This document shows positions 22,761 to 32,995 of a stretch of 64,000 bases of DNA, piece after piece. Below the pieces are notes generated by a model. That model was not told the DNA's origin. It saw only the letters and a list, made by a program, of their open reading frames with translations, and did not search any database. The stretch is from Adineta ricciae (taxonomy: Eukaryota > Rotifera > Eurotatoria > Adinetida > Adinetidae): NCBI GenBank assembly GCA_905250025.1, contig CAJNOJ010000271.1:1-64000 (forward strand). Direction: 5' to 3'. The translations under genes were made by a program, and so were the position numbers. The first letter of the stretch is position 1, and each line of letters starts with the position of its first letter.

Positions 22761-23611
22761 ATGTTTGAACCGCCATTACATTTGAATGAAAGACATATAT
22801 TTTCATCTTTACCTCCAATATATAAGTTATCTGCAAAAGAATGTGCTTTATTAACAAATGAGAAGCAAACAAATGAAGATTTAAATGATGAACAAATGAA
22901 AGAAAAATATCCCGGTCTTCAACATTGTCCATTAAATATTCATTGTATTTTACCAGATGGAATTCAAGTTGAAAATCATCCAATTAAGGATCAACAAAGC
23001 AATTGGGGCCTTTATGCAACGAAATTTTTTTCAAAAAATTCAATTCTATTTCTTCCAAAATCTTATGGTTATATTTATGATGAAAATATGGATTATAATT
23101 TAATAATTGATCCAAATGGTAAAGATTGATTTGAATATATTGAAATAGATTTGATTAGATTTAAAATAGGTCCAGTAATTCCAATGAATACTCGTCGACA
23201 TACAAGTGATTGTGGCAAAGGTGTCCGAGAATTAATCACATATGGAGCTCTAATCAATCATAGTTGTGATCCAAATTGTTATTTAAATTCCGCTTATGCT
23301 GATTTAAAAAAAGATGAACCATTAGCTGCTATTGCTTTGTGTGATATTTATCCAAATGATCAAATAACAGTTGATTACAATTTATTTGGATATTCAATGA
23401 ATGGTAGTTATCTCTCTTTCTTTTCTTTTCTTTTCTTTTCTTTTACTTTTGTTGATTAGGATTTATTGAAAATTGTTCTTGTCGAATGCCTTCATGTCGT
23501 GGTTATTGTTATGGTTTTAAATATCTTAGTGAAATTGAAAAAGACAAATTATTACCGTATGCAGCATTTCATGTTCAAATTGACTATTGGAAAGACAAAT
23601 TGAATCAATAG
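22761..23611 (+). pseudogene. SET-domain methyltransferase-like, copy B, in-frame TGA
   Basis: Exon 1 is 22761-23403, the intron 23404-23459 (56 bp, with a TTTTC-repeat expansion relative to copy A), and exon 2 23460-23611. The SET blocks (GLYATKFF, NHSCDPNC, DQITVDYNLFGY, CSCRMPSC) are all present. The TGA is at codon 123 (23127-23129), the same place as in copy A, so it predates the split of the two copies. The GT and AG that would bound a 30-nt intron around the TGA are also kept. Confidence 0.75.
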
Positions 23612-23949
23612 TTTGTTCATCGAATTTCTATCATTTTAAGGAAAACTTATTTTCTTTCTCCATTTTCAAATGCTAGTTAGAAAAAAAAATACCATTATCA
23701 AAACTGCGATGAAAAATGACAATTTGAATCTCTTTGAACGATCAATGAGTGAGAAGAATTATTATAAAAAATCTTTAAAACTTTACCAGTGATATTGCCC
23801 CTCAAAACACCAAAAAATAAATACCTCATTCCTTTATCTCTCAATTATATTTGAGTATTTGCTGATCATTATTTACTTCGAAATATCAATATGATCATAA
23901 AATTCGATTTTTGGCCTAGAAATTGAACGACACTATCGTAATTTATACG

Positions 23950-24387
23950 ATGAATGAAACTAGTTGTTATCTCATTTTTATTGTGAAAAACGATCCGAAG
24001 GTGGGTATTGGAGTGTTTAAAGATAAAAATTTTGACCAGAAGATCCAAAAGTCAAAGGTCGTTTGGTACAAACAGTATAGTATCGAGCACTCAGTCCTAA
24101 ACAAACTTAGTGTCGCACTCTATTGTGAACACAAACCAAAGCACATCGAATACAAGCTATTGTCAGTTACGACTCAAAGTTTTCATACTCTTTTTGCAAT
24201 AAGAACTATATGCTATCATGAACATATTTACTATGAAGCTGACTGCTTGTTCCTTGTTGTGAAATATGATTCGAAGAAGAATGTTGCAGAGTTTGGGAAA
24301 AAGAGAAGTAACTTTTCAGCCACTATCTTCTACCTAACATACTGCTACCGAGATATGTGTAACACGTCACGGGCCGTCGTCGACTGA
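23950..24387 (+). CDS. unknown 145-residue protein, copy B
   Basis: Same length and Cys pattern as copy A at 18861-19298, with ten substitutions, including Trp to Ser and Asp to His. No stops or indels have accumulated, but the high share of replacement changes argues against strong selection. The family is unknown. Confidence 0.4.
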   Translation: MNETSCYLIFIVKNDPKVGIGVFKDKNFDQKIQKSKVVWYKQYSIEHSVLNKLSVALYCEHKPKHIEYKLLSVTTQSFHTLFAIRTICYHEHIYYEADCLFLVVKYDSKKNVAEFGKKRSNFSATIFYLTYCYRDMCNTSRAVVD

Positions 24388-24734
24388 GGATGCATTATGT
24401 AACTATTCAGTACTGACCACAACTATATAGACACTTATTATCTAAACTTTATTCCGTTAATACCGCTAATATCATTATACCGCCATTATGACTACACTCG
24501 AAGACGTATATACTATAACGACCTTGAATATTATTCTGCGTCTTAACCATCGGGTCGTATGTATCATGGCATCTACTGATTTAGCTTGAACTGCCTAATA
24601 AATTAGGATTGTGGGAGGGTGAAATTTAGGATAATATATAGTTTTGTTGTTTGCAATGTAAAAATAAAGTTAACTATCTGAATTTGTCACAAAATATAAT
24701 TCCCCATTAACTGATCTTATGTTTTCTCGACGTT

Positions 24735-24943
24735 ATGACTGGTAGCTTTGGTGGTAACAATCCAGATGTTTTCTAAGCAATGGCGATGGAACATACAAAG
24801 AACTTCTTGTCATTGCAACTAACTATAGATCTCATCCGTTTTTAGTTTCCGTTGTTGACTTTGATGACGATGACAGAAAAGTGGATTTTATAGTTGCTAA
24901 TGAAGGCACTGACAGTTTGGATGTTTTTGTACAGACTTGTTGA
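24735..24943 (+). pseudogene. FG-GAP/VCBS fragment, copy B, frameshifted
   Basis: Homologous to 19628-19834, but a one-base loss in the GVFLSNG segment (near 24770) creates an immediate stop. The rest (DDDRKVDFIVANEGTDSLDVF) is still recognisable in another frame. Confidence 0.6.
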
Positions 24944-25133
24944 TGTTTTACCTTGCATTTTGTTTTTCGACTTTTTCAACTGTATTAAATATATCTGTGT
25001 CTCGAATGTATTTTCATCTAGCGTCAATAAGATCATCACTACTTCACAAAAACGATTTTTTGGTATATTTAGACTAGAAATTTTTTTCCCTTCGTTCATG
25101 TCAGTGTTGATTGGCAATAAATTTTCAATTTTT

Positions 25134-27185
25134 TTAACCATACAATTCGGCACTATTCAGAGGATTACTATCAATTCCACCAGTCACTAATACTGTGTTA
25201 TCTGATAAGATCGATGCTGTATGATAATTTCGTGCAAAACTCATATTCCCAGTAATCGTCCACATACCCGTTGATGGATCATACAATTCCGTACTGTTTA
25301 CAGAACCGCTTCCTTGTCCGCCAGCTACTAACACTTTCCCGTTTGATAAGACCGATGCTGTATGAAATCTTCGTTCAACATTCATACTTCCGGTTATTGT
25401 CCAAGTATTTGTTGATATATTATACAATTCAGCACTCTTGAGAATAGGACAGCATCCACCTGCAATTAGTATCGTTCCGTCTGTTAGGATCGACGCTGTA
25501 TGTTGAGCCCGCGCAGTATTCATATTTCCAATCATGGACCAAGTACTTGTTGCCGGATTATATAATTCGGCACTCTTTAATTCAACGCTGCCATTGGATC
25601 CACCCGCAGCTNCGGTTATTGTCCAAGTATTTGTTGATATATTATACAATTCAGCACTCTTGAGAATAGGACAGCATCCACCTGCAATTAGTATCGTTCC
25701 GTCTGTTAGGATCGACGCTGTATGTTGAGCCCGCGCAGTATTCATATTTCCAATCATGGACCAAGTACTTGTTGCCGGATTATATAATTCGGCACTCTTT
25801 AATTCAACGCTGCCATTGGATCCACCCGCAGCTAATACTTTGCCATTTAATAAGACAGATGCTGTATGTTGAGATCGTGCAACATTCATATTTCCAACTG
25901 TTGTCCAAATGCCCGTTGATGAATCATACACTTCAGCACTCTGCAAATAACCACTGCTACCCCATCCACCATCGACTAGTACGTTTCCATTCGATAAGAT
26001 CGATGCCGCGTGATACATGCGTTTATAAGTCATATTTCCTGTCGTTTTCCATTCTAAGAAAAACAGACAAGTAAAACAAAAAATAAACACTTTCATACGG
26101 CAAAATTTGTAATTAATGGAAGAAAAATCTTTTTAAAGACTTGTCGTCAAAGAGAACCCCTTACGCGACTTACGTCCTGAATAGATAATCAAATCAAATT
26201 TTTGAATTCGATGATTTTCTCGATCCACAACGAAAAGATTTCCAAACGAATCAAAACTAAGACTCGATGGATAATTTAATTTATTGGAATTCGATTGATC
26301 ACAACCAACTATACAACGAAAACCAACTGAACTTTGTCCAATAATCCGATGATTATTCGAATCAACTACGAATAAATAACCTCGACTATCTAATGCAATT
26401 CCAGTTGGACAATTCAGATCATATGTTTGATTTGTAAGACCTGTTTTCCAAGAAATATACCCAATCGAAATGATAAGACTCGATTGTTTCCACAATCCGC
26501 AACAAATAACGTTGAATTGGCCTCATCAAGAAAGATTCCTTTGGGATTTCGAAGCGTTGTGGATACAGATCCCGCAGTTCCTGTTCCTGCAATAGTTAAT
26601 AGATAATCCCATTGACTAAGTAAGGATTTTGCAATGACTTGATGCTGGTCCGATAACGAACAATAAAGAGTTTGATTTTCACTAATGAAAATGTCAAAAC
26701 ATTGTTGACATATATTCATTCGCGGAATGGAGCGCAAATCATTGGAATTTGATTCGATTTCACTTACAACACTGACTTGATGAATAAAATGTATCAATAT
26801 AAATCTTTTCTTCTTTTGTCACAAATAAACTCGATGAATTGATCAAATTAACAGAGATATTTTGCATTAAACTGAAGTTTCCTTGCAGAAAAACAAGAAT
26901 ATCTCCACTTTCTTGATTTGGAACATAAATTGTATTATTTTGATTGATAAACATATCTGAAGGATTGAATCCAATAAGAGTTTCATTGAGAACTGTTGTT
27001 CCATTTGGATGCCACGTTGAATCAAAAGAAAGAACTGGTCGATTGTATGAATAACCTTTATTTACGTACAAAGAGATCATCTACTAAATTAATCTTTCAT
27101 TGTAATTCTAAAAAAGAATCTTACCTGAAATTCCTTGCAGAATCGATAAAAAGATCAAGAAATGAAGTTTGCCATTGAACGACAT
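25134..27185 (-). pseudogene. NHL-kelch secreted protein, copy B/C, damaged
   Basis: Exon 1 (27185-27125) encodes a signal peptide beginning MSFNGKLHFLIFLS. Exon 2 (27055-26174) encodes NHL-type beta-propeller repeats, with motifs such as PKGIFLDE...FVADCGNNRV, PTGIALDSRGYLFVVD and PSSLSFDSFGNLFVVD. Exon 3 (26053 downward) encodes kelch repeats to the stop at 25134. All junctions are phase 1 and identical to copy D. Relative to D there is a 2-bp loss near 26769 and a 1-bp loss near 26435. The two sum to three, so frame is recovered after about 110 wrong codons with stops. An N join with a 222-bp overlap repeat (25390-25611 = 25613-25834) lies inside exon 3. The product would be secreted; partners are unknown. 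Confidence 0.75.
25612..25612. other. single-N contig join with unmerged overlap
   Basis: The 222 bases on the left (25390-25611) are the same as the 222 on the right (25613-25834), so the two contigs overlap and should be merged. The extra kelch repeats around the N are an artefact. Confidence 0.85.
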
Positions 27186-28175
27186 TGCGAACAACTTTCT
27201 CAGCTCAAGTACGCTTTTGAGTGAAGGTTTTCTTTCGTGAAAAATGCCCTTAAATATTTCATTGCTCGTTTTATTTAGAAAGAAAAGTGAAATATAATTC
27301 TTTCTTGGAAAACCGAGAAAAATTCCCAAAAATCATTTCGGTTTCTCTGAAATTCCTCTCGTTTTCCTCTTTTCAGATAAATTAGAAGAAAAATCATATG
27401 TTTGACTTTTAATTCACGACATAAATAAAAAAAAGAACTTTTCCTTGAAAAGCCTGAAGTTCTGGGAAGATGTATGAGGACTATTCAATGTGGGAGTGGT
27501 ACTCTACAAGACTTCGGTCGCCGAAGAACCAATCGAGGCAAATTTAAAGGTGGTACTACATCATCATCAGCTCTCCGAAATACTAAACGAAGATCTTTTC
27601 GCATCGTCTGGTAAATTGGTCAATTCATTCGACCAGTTCTGACGAACTAAATCGATGAGTAAAAAAACAATCGAGATGAAATATATTCATTACAATTCCA
27701 TATATACTGATCTATCGAACAGCCTTTTCGACACACGATCGATCCTTTAGTCTGATGATTTTACAAATAAGTATCTGATGTAGATAATTCCACTGCACAG
27801 ATGAATTCTAATATCAAATGACATTGGTTCGATTTAAAAAGATGACGATTGAGTTCATCTTCGTTATTGCAATCAATCAGACTGGTGCAAATCTGTCGCC
27901 AGTGTAACTTGTAAATGTAAAGATTTTTGTCTTGATGTACAATTCTCGTGATTGAAATTGTTCTTCGACCACATAGAAATGTCAAATGGCAAAATAACCA
28001 ATGACATCTATCCTTCAATTTCCCATCGTCATTTCTTTCGCATACTTGGAAAAGAAAACTCGATCGATCGAGTCTGCAAACATCTGTAGAAATACAAATA
28101 TGGCGATGAAAAAAAGCTATACTCACTTCGTCATAGAGAAACGGCATCGTTTCACATAAGGCATTTCTCTTTGCC
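27186..28175. other. region between head-to-head NHL-kelch and ART genes, copy C
   Basis: It should hold the promoters of both divergent genes. A minus-strand open frame (27761-28186) is present but decayed in the D copy; see the findings. Confidence 0.4.
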
Positions 28176-28490
28176 ATGTATTCCAATGGAACGTGGAATG
28201 TAAATGTGGATAAATTGGGAAGAAGCGACTGTGTTCATCGGGAAAGCACTCGAAGGTCGTTCATCCACCCCACAGCAGATACCAATGGCGAACAATGTTC
28301 GTTACGAAGCTTTTCTCTCGTCGAGTTGAATTCTCACATCGATCAATCGAGCGAAGATTATTTAAATTTTACGACACAGCTACGATGGACTAATAGCACT
28401 TTAGCCACATTCACTACTGGTGACGAATGCATTAACTTTCTTACTGTCAACAAAAACGAACGAATCTTCGTTATTCTATCCGCTACGCTC
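28176..28490 (+). CDS. ADP-ribosyltransferase-TPR gene, 5' end, copy C (partial)
   Basis: The first 105 codons are closely similar to 31373-31690. The N-terminal region belongs to bdelloid-type ART-TPR proteins (segments SLVELNSHIDQSSEDYLNF and NERIFVILSATL). The gene is cut at the N at 28491. The matching downstream sequence in the other copy continues without a break at 31691. The ART catalytic core is not included here. Confidence 0.65.
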
Positions 28491-28491
28491 N
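28491..28491. other. single-N contig join
   Basis: An ART coding frame (plus strand) runs directly into a kelch frame (minus strand), so the two sides are not neighbours in this orientation. Confidence 0.85.
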
Positions 28492-30354
28492 CGGTTATTG
28501 TCCAAGTATTTGTTGATATATTATACAATTCAGCACTCTTGAGAATAGGACAGCATCCACCTGCAATTAGTATCGTTCCGTCTGTTAGGATCGACGCTGT
28601 ATGTTGAGCCCGTGCAGTATTCATATTTCCAACGATGGACCAAGTACTTGTTGCCGGATTATATAATTCAGCACTTTTGAATTGACTGCTGCCATTGGAT
28701 CCACCCGCAACTAATACTTTGCCATTTAATAAGACAGATGCTGTATGTTGAGATCGTGAAATATTCATATTTCCAGTTACTGTCCAAGCACCAGTCGATG
28801 AATCGTACACTTCAGCATCGTCGAGATAACTATTACCTTTCAAACCACCAGTGACTAATACTTTTCCACTTGATAAGATCGACGCTGCATGTTGAGCCCG
28901 CGCAGTATTCATATTTCCAATCATAGACCAAGTACTTGTTGCCGGATTATATAATTCAGCACTCTTTAATTCAACACTGCCATTGGATCCACCCGCAGCT
29001 AATACTTTGCCATTTAATAAGACAGATGCCGTATGTTGAGATCGTGCAACATTCATATTTCCAACTGTTGTCCACATGCCCGTTGATGAATCATACACTT
29101 CAGCGCTCTGCAAATAACCACTGCTACCCCATCCACCAGCGACTAGCACGTTTCCATCCGATAAGATCGATGCCGCGTGATACATGCGTTTATAAGTCAT
29201 ATTTCCTGTCGTTTTCCATTCTAACAAAAACAGACAAGTAAAACAAAAAAAAACACTTTCATATGGCAAAATTTGTAATTAATGGAAGAGGGATCTTTTT
29301 AAAGACTTGTCATCAAAGTGAATCTCTTACACAACTTACGTCCTGAATAGATGATCAAATCAAATTTTTGAATTCGATGACTGTCTCGATCCACAACGAA
29401 AAGATTTCCAAACGAATCAAAACTAAGACTCGATGGATAATTTAATTGATTGGAATTCGATAGGTCACAACCAACTATACAACGAAAACCAGCTGAACTT
29501 TGCCCAATAATCCGATGATTATTCGAATCAACTACGAATAAATAACCTCGACTATCTAATGCAAGTCCAGTTGGACAATTCAAATTATATGTTTGATTTG
29601 TAAGAACTGGTTTTCCAAGAAGTGTACCCAATCGAAACGATAAGACTCGATTGTTTCCACAATCCGCAACAAATAAAGTTGAATTGGCCTCGTCAAGAAA
29701 GATTCCTTTGGGATTTCGAAGCGTTGTGGATACGGATCCCGCAGTTCCTGTTCCTGCAATAGTTAACAGATAATCCCATTGACTAAGTAAGGATTTTGCA
29801 ATGACTTGATGCTGGTCCGATAACGAACAATAAAGAGTTTGATTTTCACTGATGAAAATGTCAAAACATTGTTGACATATATTCATTCGCGGAATTGACC
29901 GCAAATCACTGGAATTTGATTCGATTTCACTTACAACACTTCGACTTGATGAATAAAATGTATCAATATAAATCTTTTCTTCTTTTGTCACGAATAAACT
30001 CGATGAATTGATCAAATTAACAGAGATATTTTGCATTAAACTGAAGTTTCCTCGCAGAAAAACAAGAATATCTCCACTTTGTTGATTTGGAACAAAGATT
30101 GTATTATTTTGATTGATAAACATATCTGAAGGATTGAATCCAATAAGAGTTTCATTGAGAACTGTTGTTCCATTTGGATGCCACGTTGAATCAAAAGAAA
30201 GAACTGGTCGATTGTATGAATAACCTTTATTTACGTACAAAGAGATCATCTACTAAATTAATCTTTCATTGTAATTCTAAAAAAGAAACTTACCCGAAAT
30301 TTCTTGCAGAATCGATAAAAAGATCAAGAAATGAAGTTTGTCCTTGGACGACAT
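28492..30354 (-). CDS. NHL-kelch secreted protein, copy D
   Basis: Exon 1 is 30354-30294 (signal peptide MSSKDKLHFLIFLSILQ). A 69-bp intron follows, then exon 2 at 30224-29340 (294 codons of NHL-type propeller, with a CQQCF pair). A 119-bp intron leads to exon 3 at 29220-28492 (kelch repeats, about six with HTAS(I/V)L...GKVL..GG cores). Junctions are all phase 1 and the frame is intact in the visible part. The C-terminus is missing at the N at 28491 and is very probably the piece at 20402-20027. An alternative start inside the kelch exon that looks like a signal peptide (MPYESVFFCF) is really the pyrimidine tract and AG of the 3' splice site. The predicted role is extracellular protein or glycan binding by two stacked propellers. 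Confidence 0.75.
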
Positions 30355-31372
30355 TTCGAACAACTTTCTTAGCGCAAGTACATTTTTGAAGGAAGGTTTT
30401 CTTTCATGAAAAATGCCCTTAAATATGTCATTGCTCGTTTTATTTAGAAAGAAAGGTGAAATATATTTCTTTCTTGGAAAACCGAGAAAAACTCCCAAAA
30501 ATCATTTCGGTTCCTCTGAAATTCCTCTTTTCAGATAAATAAGAAGAAATATCATGTGTTTGACTTTTAATTCACGACATAAATAAAAAAAAGAAGTTTT
30601 CCTTGAAAAGCTTGAAGTTCTGGAAAGATGTATGAGGGATATTCAATGCGGGAGTGGTACTCGACACGACTTTGGTCGCCGAAGAACCATAAAATAGAGG
30701 CAAATATAAAGGCAGTATTACATCATCATCAACTCTCCGAAATACTAAACAAAGATCTTTTCGCATCGTTTGGTAAATTAATCAATTCATTTGACCAGTT
30801 CTGACGAACTATAAGTCGATGAGTAGAACAACAGTCGAGATAAAATATATTCATTACAATTTCATGTATATTGATCTATCGAATAGGCTTTTCGGCACAC
30901 GATCTGTCCGTTAGCCTGCAATTTCAAAAATAAGTACCTGGTGCACAGTGAGGATTTTTCACTCTGTTCGGACAATGGATAATTCTATTGCACAGATGAA
31001 TTCGAATATTAAATGACATTCGTTCAATTTTAAAAGATGACGATTGAGTTCATCTTCGTTATTGTAATCAAGAGCAGACTAGTGCAAATCTGTCGACAGT
31101 GTAACTTGTAAATGTAAAGATTTTTGTCTTGATGTACAATTCTCGCGATTGAAATTGTTCTTCGACCACATAGAAATGTCAAATGGCAAAATAACCAATG
31201 ACATCTATCGTTCAATTTTCCATCGCCATTTCTTTCGCATACTTAGAAAAGAAAACTCGATCGATCGAGTCTGCAAACATCTGTAGAAATACAAATATGG
31301 CGATGAAAAAAAGCTATACTCCCTTCGTCATAGAGAAACGGCATCGTTTCATATAAGGCATTTCTCTTTGCC
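30355..31372. other. region between head-to-head NHL-kelch and ART genes, copy D
   Basis: Homologous to 27186-28175 with small indels. Likely contains divergent promoters; no firm gene. Confidence 0.4.
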
Positions 31373-32449
31373 ATGTATTCCAATGGAACGTGCAATGTAA
31401 ATGTGGATAAATTGGGAAGAAGCGACTGTGTTCATCAGAAAAGCACTGATCGAAGGTCGTTCATCTACTCCACAGCAGATACCAATGGCGAACAATGTTC
31501 GTTACGAAGCTTTTCTCTCGTCGAGTTGAATTCTCACATCGATCAATCGAGCGAAGATTATTTAAATTTTACGACACAGCTACGATGGACTAATAGCACT
31601 TTAGCCACATTCACTACTGATGACGAATGCATTAACTTTCTTACTGTCAACAAAAACGAACGAATCTTCGTTATTCTATCCGCTACGCTCGGAAAAACGA
31701 TCGTGCATCGCATTCATAATATGCATCAACTCGATTCGATAGTTATTTTTGACAACAATGAAACTTTGCATCAAGAATGGATAAAAGACTGGCCAAAAGT
31801 GAGAGGTACACACAGTCAACTAACTTCAATTTGCAACTTATTAGTATCAATCGTGCAACAGCATAGCCAAAATGTTGTTCCTATTAGTTTGGCATCGGCT
31901 GATATTGGATCGAAGACGAATTTGGACGAACTTGATCACACCTTCATGTACACTCAGTTACTAAAAGAAAGTTTATTAGATATTGACCATGACAAGAGCG
32001 AATGCGTCCACACGTTTGCTGACTATTGGAGACATCAATGTCCGTATAACACACCTGAAATTGATAAATTTGAAAAAGAATATCCTCTTCACAGTCCAAC
32101 TTGGTGATATTCTAACACAGTATTTCTTTTCGGATGCGTGAATCAAGCTTTACGTACTCTGGATGTAGATATTATATTGAAAATTGCTTTCTTCATGTGT
32201 CGTCTCCATCGAAATATTCCGCAGATTCATTCGGAACAGTCCAGTAAGCATGAAAAATCATTTACAGTGTACCGTGGGCAAGGCTTGTCAGAGGTAGATT
32301 TTGAAAAACTGAGAAAAGCGAAAGGCGGACTACTCTCATTCAATAATTTCTTGTCCACGAGCAAAGATGAGAAAGTCGCGTCTATGTTTGCTGAGAGCAA
32401 CTCAGCCGATATTACCCATGTAAAAATTTCAGCCCCAATATTTTACTAA
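31373..32449 (+). pseudogene. ADP-ribosyltransferase-TPR, copy D, truncated
   Basis: The frame starts MYSNGTCNVNVDKLG and covers the N-terminal domain (LGKTIVHRIHNMHQLDSIVI, HQEWIKDWPKV). It reaches a TGA at 32105-32107 where the intact homologue has TGG. The same frame then carries the start of the ART fold: FTVYRGQGL (first catalytic Arg) and LSFNNFLSTS (catalytic STS). At about 32408 the coding sequence is replaced by an AT-rich insertion, so the ExE strand and the TPRs are lost. It is dead by two independent lesions. Confidence 0.8.
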
Positions 32450-32993
32450 AAAGTACTTTGAATATTTTTCTAACAAGTCAAATAAGTACTTATAAGTGAA
32501 CCTTTTTAAGTGACTATTAGTATAATAATAAGTGAAAAGTACTATTTATTACTATTAAAAGTGTCAAAAGTTCTTATATTATAATTTTGTAAGTACTAAA
32601 AAGTACTACAATTTCAGTTACAAAAGTACTTTAAACAGTATCTTTCTTGTAGTGCTTGTGGTTACTATTATCAAATTTTAGAGAATTACAACATACTACT
32701 CTAGCATATTCTTCAAAGTATACAAAAAGGTTTTCTCGCCGAGAACTATTATCTAATTCTTTTATGACTACAGTAGAATTCTTTATTAAATTTCAATAGG
32801 ACTGAGCATTGCTGCAGTCACAACGACCCCGTCACTATGGTACTTCAGTATGACACATTCATCTGGTTCTTGTCAACATTTCTGAACATCTTCACAAGCT
32901 ATATGGTAAGGCAGGAAGTCTGGCGTTACTGTTTTACCTACTTGACATACATCATTAACTGTGAATTCTATTACATAGACCGACAATGACTAT
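32408..32993. mobile_element. AT-rich insertion with repeated AGTACT palindromes
   Basis: It interrupts the ART frame at the point where the homologue (33382) continues. It contains at least six AGTACT hexamers, most within AAAAGTACTT-like 10-mers, and no coding frame. The right end is not visible because of the N at 32994, so the class and target duplication are unknown. Confidence 0.45.
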
Positions 32994-32994
32994 N
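32994..32994. other. single-N contig join
   Basis: The sequence after the N restarts inside the ART gene at the point equivalent to 32021, so the contig to the right is another ART copy. Confidence 0.8.
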
Positions 32995-32995
32995 C

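Larger units (their letters stand above)
20806..25611. repeat. homologous block B
   Basis: Collinear copy of block A without the Helitron-like and piggyBac-like insertions. It has its own GC-rich insertion at 20920-21199 and about 120 extra bases near 21670-21800. Its final 222 bases (25390-25611) are repeated exactly after the N at 25613-25834. Confidence 0.85.

Noticed and set aside
25390-25834. Tandem duplication of two kelch repeats around the N
   Set aside because: The two 222-bp halves are the same and abut an N, so this is an unmerged contig overlap, not biology.
26040-26096. Signal peptide at the start of the kelch frame
   Set aside because: The hydrophobic stretch is a pyrimidine tract ending in TTAG that fits a 3' splice site in phase with the NHL exon.
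28358-28490. Minus-strand extension of the kelch frame across the N at 28491
   Set aside because: It is the reverse complement of the ART coding sequence and joins unrelated contigs.
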